Shown piece by piece: positions 40,757-44,417 of a DNA stretch of 44,417 nucleotides. The notes below the pieces were generated by a model. It made no database searches. It worked only from the letters and a program-made list of their open reading frames with translations, and was not told where the DNA came from. Position 1 is the stretch's first letter. The number at the start of each line of letters is the position of its first letter. Location: the NCBI GenBank assembly GCA_015065215.1, contig SVQT01000013.1, positions 1 to 44,417 of the forward strand. Reading direction: 5' to 3'. The translations under genes were made by a program, and so were the position numbers. Origin of the DNA: Oscillospiraceae bacterium. GTDB taxonomy: Bacteria > Bacillota > Clostridia > Oscillospirales > CAG-272.

Positions 40757-41272
40757 CTATTTTGTGGCGGGCTTATCAAAAGCGGGTAGCACACGCAACA
40801 AAAATCGGGTATGCTCAGCCTGGGCGCCGCGGAGCTCGACGGTATAGTCCATTTCCAGGATGCCGTCGGTCTCAATACAGTTATTGACCGAACGGGTATA
40901 AACGCAGACCTCAAAGGGCATGATCTGGGTTTGATAGACGCACAGGTGCCGTTTTGTCGGTTCAAAAATCAAGGCCGTCTTGACGCTGCCGTCACGAAGC
41001 ATGGAGATAAGGCTTTGATCGTTTTTTTGAAAAGAAACCGAGGTTGTAGAGCCTTCCATGCCGGAAAGCTCACTTTCCTTATAGCGGATGCAGACACGGT
41101 GACCGTCATCGTGATAGCTTGCCTCTACCGTCATTTCCATGTGCTCTGTCTCCTGGCTTTGGTCCGGATCATTTTCGGGTGCGGGGAGGAGCTGACCGGT
41201 GGGGACCTCATAAAGTGAGCCCTTCGCCTCAAAACGGTCGGTGATGATCTCGATTCTGACTTTTTTTAGCAT
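40757..41272 (-). CDS. DUF1934 (YwiB-like) beta-barrel protein
   Basis: 171 residues. The pattern YKESELSGMEGSTTSVSFQK, then a short turn, LIFEPTKRHLCVYQTQIMPF and LEMDYTVELRG matches DUF1934, small calycin-like barrels of unknown role found in Firmicutes. There is no signal peptide. Start: ATG at 41272 with AAGGTGAG just before it; an ATG at 41293 has its only purine-rich site 2 bp away. It is expressed alone from the promoter at 41340-41368. Confidence 0.83.
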   Translation of the reverse strand: MLKKVRIEIITDRFEAKGSLYEVPTGQLLPAPENDPDQSQETEHMEMTVEASYHDDGHRVCIRYKESELSGMEGSTTSVSFQKNDQSLISMLRDGSVKTALIFEPTKRHLCVYQTQIMPFEVCVYTRSVNNCIETDGILEMDYTVELRGAQAEHTRFLLRVLPAFDKPATK

Positions 41273-41339
41273 CTTCTCACCTTCTTTCGCCATGTCCTGT
41301 TATTTCGAAAACTGCCGCGCGACACATGGCATTGCTTTT

Positions 41340-41368
41340 ATTATATCAGCGTGCCACGCAAAAAGCAA
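41340..41368 (-). promoter_or_regulatory. Promoter of the DUF1934 gene
   Basis: On the minus strand TTGCTT (41368-41363), 17 bp, TATAAT (41345-41340), about 68 bp before the ATG at 41272. Confidence 0.7.
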
Positions 41369-41417
41369 GGAGCGAAGAAAAAAAGCTGAAAAAAGATGGG
41401 CATATTCCGCAATTATC

Positions 41418-41446
41418 TTGACAATTCGCGTTCCAAGCGTTATAAT
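41418..41446 (+). promoter_or_regulatory. Promoter of the G1P dehydrogenase-exonuclease pair
   Basis: TTGACA (41418-41423), 17 bp, TATAAT (41441-41446): full consensus, 40 bp before the ATG at 41487. Divergent from the DUF1934 promoter. Confidence 0.88.
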
Positions 41447-41486
41447 AATAGATGTTGAAATTTTATGAAATGAGAGGTTTTACTCC

Positions 41487-42767
41487 ATGGATTTAAAAAA
41501 GATTTTACACACGCTTGAAAATTGCCCCTGCGGCAAGCAGCACACCTTTGTGACCGAGAAGGTTGAGATCGAAAGTGGCTTGACCGCAAGAACCGGCAAG
41601 ATCCTTGCCGATGCCGGCTTCCCCAAAAAGGTCTTGGTGGTTTCTGACGATAACGCTATGCAAGCCGCTGACGGTGTGCTGGAGAGCTTGGTTGCCGCCG
41701 GTTTTGACGTAAAGAAGCTGATCTACGCCAATATGATGTACGCCAAGATTGAGCAGGTCTGCGAGGTTGAGGCGCTGACCGCCGATGTGGACGGTATTAT
41801 CGCTGTGGGTACCGGCTCGATCAATGATATTTGCCGTGTGGCATCCTTTAGAACCGGTAAGAAGTTCTGCATTTTTGCTACTGCTCCTTCGATGGACGGC
41901 TTCGCTTCGGATACCGCCCCCATCATCGAGAACAACTTCAAAAACTCCTTTTTTGTAGAGCAGCCTTCGATTATTTTGGCCGACACCAGGATCCTGGCCA
42001 AGGCGCCTTTGGAGCTGAAGGCCGCGGGCTTTGGTGATATGGTCGCCAAGTACATCGGCATCGCCGACTGGCGCATTGCCAATTTGCTCATCGACGAGTA
42101 TTACTGCCCCGCTGTTGCCGACATCACCATGCAGGGCGTGCAGAAGGTGGTAGATCTTGCCGACAAGGTATCCGGTGAGGACGAGGAGGCCGCGGGCTCT
42201 ATTATGGAGGGACTGATCCTATCCGGCCTTGGCATGAAGCTGGCAAAGAGCTCTCGCCCCGCTTCTGGCGCCGAGCACGTGGTCTCTCACTATCTGGAGT
42301 GCTACAAGCTGGCGCGTGGCATCTGGCCCGAGTTCCACGGCAAAAAGGTTGGCGTTGCTACCGTACTGATCAACCGCATTTATCATAATATTGCCGATCG
42401 TGTGACTGATATTGATCCCGTGGTAGAAACGCCGGATTGGGATGACATCAGGGCCGCGTTTGATGAGACCCAGCATGCCGAGCTGATGAAGCTGAATCAG
42501 CCCTCTATTATGGACAAGGTGGATCCCGCCCGCCTCAAGAAGATCTGGCCCGAGGTGCGCAAGATCATCAAGGAGATTCTGCCTACCGACGAGGCGCTGA
42601 TGCGGATGATGAAAGCGGCAGGTGCCGCTACCGAGCCCGAGGATGTACACGTCTCGGCCGAGCTGCTGGAAAAGGCACTCAAATACCACTCCTATATGCG
42701 TTACCGCATTCTGTTGACCCGCCTGATGCCCATGATGAAGCTGAATATCATGGATTTTGTAAAGTGA
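41487..42767 (+). CDS. sn-Glycerol-1-phosphate dehydrogenase (AraM/EgsA-like)
   Basis: 426 residues of the iron-containing alcohol dehydrogenase/glycerol dehydrogenase fold. The enzyme reduces dihydroxyacetone phosphate to sn-glycerol-1-phosphate, the stereoisomer used in archaeal lipids; in Bacillus it feeds heptaprenylglyceryl phosphate. Visible: CPCGKQH near the start, nucleotide loop GTGSIND (108-114), TAPSMDGFASDTAPI, and metal ligands Asp184 (FGDMVAKY), His264 (AEHVVSH) and His284 (FHGKKVG). There is no arabinose operon around it, unlike B. subtilis araM. AGAGGT precedes the ATG. The exonuclease gene follows after 13 bp. Confidence 0.88.
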   Translation: MDLKKILHTLENCPCGKQHTFVTEKVEIESGLTARTGKILADAGFPKKVLVVSDDNAMQAADGVLESLVAAGFDVKKLIYANMMYAKIEQVCEVEALTADVDGIIAVGTGSINDICRVASFRTGKKFCIFATAPSMDGFASDTAPIIENNFKNSFFVEQPSIILADTRILAKAPLELKAAGFGDMVAKYIGIADWRIANLLIDEYYCPAVADITMQGVQKVVDLADKVSGEDEEAAGSIMEGLILSGLGMKLAKSSRPASGAEHVVSHYLECYKLARGIWPEFHGKKVGVATVLINRIYHNIADRVTDIDPVVETPDWDDIRAAFDETQHAELMKLNQPSIMDKVDPARLKKIWPEVRKIIKEILPTDEALMRMMKAAGAATEPEDVHVSAELLEKALKYHSYMRYRILLTRLMPMMKLNIMDFVK

Positions 42768-42780
42768 GAAGCGCCACCCG

Positions 42781-43899
42781 ATGAAGTATCTGTTTTTTGA
42801 TATTGAGTGTGCTAACTGCTACAACAATTGCGCTAAAATTTTCAGCTTGGGATATTTGATCACCGATGAAAAATTTAATATTCTTCACGAAAAAGAGGAT
42901 GTGCTGATCAATCCGCGCGATCGTTTTGATTGGTATGTTGCCAAGAAAATGATGGCATATCCCCGTAATATTTTTGCCGATTTGCCGCCGTTCCCGGATT
43001 TTTATGACCGCTTTAAGGAAATGTTTGAGGATCCGGAAACCCTTGTGATTGGATATGCTGTCACCAATGATGTACATTTCCTTCACGATGACTGTAAGCG
43101 TTATAAGTTACCTCCGCTGACCTATCAGTTCTATGATGTACAGCAGCTCTATGCCCGTCAGCCGGTGAACAATACCGCAAAAAATCTGGAAGATTCGGTG
43201 CTTTCCTGGTATGGGGAAGAGCCGGAGAACATGCATCGCAGTGACGAGGATGCCTATAACACCATGCGAATTTTGAAGGCGATTGCTGCCTTCCACAATA
43301 CCGACCTGCCCGGTGTGCTGGAAATGTTTCCGGATTGCGGGGGTGAAACCCATGACGGTATCATCAACTACGCGTGGAAAAAGCCGGAAGGCGAAACCAA
43401 GAAAAAGCGTCGCCGCGGTAAGAGCAAAAAGAAGGGAGCCGAGGAAGCGACTCCTGAGGAGCATGGCGAAAACAGGATGGAGCAGGGCTCGCACAATGCG
43501 GAGCTGTTTATCAAATTTCTGGAAAATGTCAAGCCCCGTACCAAGATCCGCAAGCCGCCGCTCTTATCCGGGCATACCGTTACGGTCAGCCTGAATTATC
43601 AGCGCTACCATTTCAACGAGATGCTGTATCTCGTGCAGATGATTGTGGATGCGGGCGGGCATTATACCCTTTGCACCAAAGACGCGGACACGCTTTATAC
43701 CTATGGCGACGAGGAGCAGGATGTCCGCTATAACATTTTTGCTGAGCGCATCGCCGCTGGCGAGGATTTGGACGTACTGCCGCTGAAAGCATTGTTTGAC
43801 ATTCTGGAAACCAGCGAAGTGAAGCTTTCGCACAAGCCGAAAAAAGATCTTTCTGCTCTCGAGGAGCATGACGAGGAAAGTGAAGAGGTTCCCGTTTAA
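42781..43899 (+). CDS. DEDDh exonuclease with basic linker and BRCT-like tail
   Basis: 372 residues. The N-terminal 170 are an RNase T/DnaQ-type 3'-5' exonuclease with Asp7 and Glu9 (FFDIECAN), Asp97 (VTNDVHFL), and His152 with Asp157 (HRSDEDAYNT), the DEDDh set. A Lys/Arg-rich linker (about 204-220; KKKRRRGKSKKKG) follows. Residues about 258-342 (GHTVTVSLNYQRYHF, MIVDAGGHYTLCTKDADTLY, PLKALFDIL) resemble a BRCT domain in strand and helix order and in the GG turn. A role in DNA or RNA end processing is inference. Part of a pair with the dehydrogenase upstream, with only a weak ribosome-binding site. Confidence 0.82.
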   Translation: MKYLFFDIECANCYNNCAKIFSLGYLITDEKFNILHEKEDVLINPRDRFDWYVAKKMMAYPRNIFADLPPFPDFYDRFKEMFEDPETLVIGYAVTNDVHFLHDDCKRYKLPPLTYQFYDVQQLYARQPVNNTAKNLEDSVLSWYGEEPENMHRSDEDAYNTMRILKAIAAFHNTDLPGVLEMFPDCGGETHDGIINYAWKKPEGETKKKRRRGKSKKKGAEEATPEEHGENRMEQGSHNAELFIKFLENVKPRTKIRKPPLLSGHTVTVSLNYQRYHFNEMLYLVQMIVDAGGHYTLCTKDADTLYTYGDEEQDVRYNIFAERIAAGEDLDVLPLKALFDILETSEVKLSHKPKKDLSALEEHDEESEEVPV

Positions 43900-43910
43900 C
43901 GAGAGGGAAC

Positions 43911-43961
43911 AAAAAAGGAAAGAGGGCGAGACATGGGTTGTCTCGCCCTCTTTCCTTTTTT
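43911..43961. terminator. Bidirectional terminator between exonuclease and rlmH
   Basis: A stem of about 23 bp, AAAAAAGGAAAGAGGGCGAG and on, closing over TGGGT, with A and T runs at its ends. Confidence 0.93.
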
Positions 43962-43968
43962 GAGTGGC

Positions 43969-44417
43969 CTATTTGTGATATTTCCCACCGTGTAGGATGG
44001 ACAAGCTCCGATAAACGGTTTCGAGCAGCAACACACGCATGAGCTGGTGCGGGAAGGTGAGAGCGGAAACCGAAAGGCGGAAATCCGCAGCTTGCTTCAC
44101 CCGCGGCGACAGGCCATGTGAACTGCCGATGATCAGGGTCAGATCACCGCTATCCCGCATAACGGTATTGATTTTGTCCGCGAATTGCTCAGAAGAAAGC
44201 TGCTTCCCTTCTACGCAAAGGGCAATCTTATAGCTACGGGGAGCAAAGGCGGCAAGCACTGCGTCCGCCTCTCTTTCCAGCGCTGTGTCAATCTCTGCTT
44301 GAGAAGGGTTTTCCGGCAGGCGGCTTTCTTTTAGCTCAAGGATCTCTACCTTGGCATATGCGCCAAGGCGTTTTTCATATTCAGTAGCGGCAGAGCGCCA
44401 ATAGGCCTCTTTTAAAT
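43969..44417 (-). CDS. rlmH: 23S rRNA pseudouridine-1915 N3-methyltransferase (5' end beyond window)
   Basis: RlmH methylates pseudouridine 1915 of 23S rRNA in the assembled 70S ribosome; a small SPOUT (knotted) enzyme. 149 residues are visible, lacking only the first few. LKEAYWRSAATEYEKRLGAY at the visible start, ALCVEGKQLSSEQFADKI, the SAM-binding IGSSHGLSP, and the ending LLLETVYRSLSILHGGKYHK are all characteristic. The frame runs open to the window edge; a GTG at 44259 inside it is not the start. Confidence 0.95.
   Translation of the reverse strand, partial: LKEAYWRSAATEYEKRLGAYAKVEILELKESRLPENPSQAEIDTALEREADAVLAAFAPRSYKIALCVEGKQLSSEQFADKINTVMRDSGDLTLIIGSSHGLSPRVKQAADFRLSVSALTFPHQLMRVLLLETVYRSLSILHGGKYHK

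Noticed and set aside
1..44417. CRISPR array, insertion sequence, integrase, prophage or tRNA
   Set aside because: No regularly spaced repeats, transposase or integrase motifs, phage genes or cloverleaf sequences were seen on either strand.

Overview
This window looks like a chromosomal segment of an anaerobic, endospore-forming member of the Clostridia (Firmicutes), with roughly balanced G+C by eye. The sporulation genes spoIVB and spoVT, the oxygen-sensitive class III ribonucleotide reductase (nrdD/nrdG), a second glycyl-radical enzyme with its activase, an L-box lysine riboswitch, RNase Y, and a ylmE-ylmF-ylmG-ylmH-ileS-lspA-rluD style gene order all point that way. I see no rRNA, tRNA, CRISPR array, insertion sequence or prophage. 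Most genes are housekeeping, with small accessory insertions.

Layout: 1-3.2 kb is an accessory sugar block, with a GH99-like protein (cut by the window edge) and a fucose/arabinose-type isomerase transcribed leftward, and a divergent AraC regulator. 3.3-4.3 kb is the SpoIVB sporulation protease. 4.5-9.5 kb is a MarR-controlled operon for a heterodimeric ABC exporter plus an unrecognised nuclease-like protein. 9.6-11.5 kb is glmS, whose ribosome-binding site can pair with an upstream arm. 11.5-14 kb carries spoVT and rny leftward. 14.2-17.1 kb is nrdD-nrdG behind an NrdR-box-like site. 17.2-17.8 kb is a divergent XRE-repressor/DUF6809-like pair with two tandem operators. 18-19.8 kb is recA-recX. 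19.9-22.9 kb is a Nudix-MFS-GDPD operon. 23-25 kb is dapA-dapB leftward under a lysine riboswitch. 25-26.1 kb is queA. 26.1-26.8 kb is an AT-rich RelB/YafQ toxin-antitoxin insert. 27.3-36.2 kb is a long rightward cluster, miaA, HlyD-like, yggS, sepF, yggT, ylmH, ileS, lspA, rluD, without the divIVA gene usually found before ileS. It is followed by two HAD phosphatases. 37.8-40.7 kb is a promoter-driven activase plus an unusual 668-residue glycyl-radical enzyme. 40.7-44.4 kb holds a DUF1934 protein (leftward), a sn-glycerol-1-phosphate dehydrogenase with a DEDDh exonuclease, and a partial rlmH.

Regulation is unusually legible. Many genes have clear sigma-A promoters with exactly 17-bp spacers, and most operons end in strong, often bidirectional hairpins. 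The parts least explained by known families are the glycyl-radical enzyme with an A-C-W-E active-site motif, the nuclease-like protein coupled to the exporter, and the exonuclease with a BRCT-like tail. All functional calls rest on reading motifs and gene order; no database search was run.
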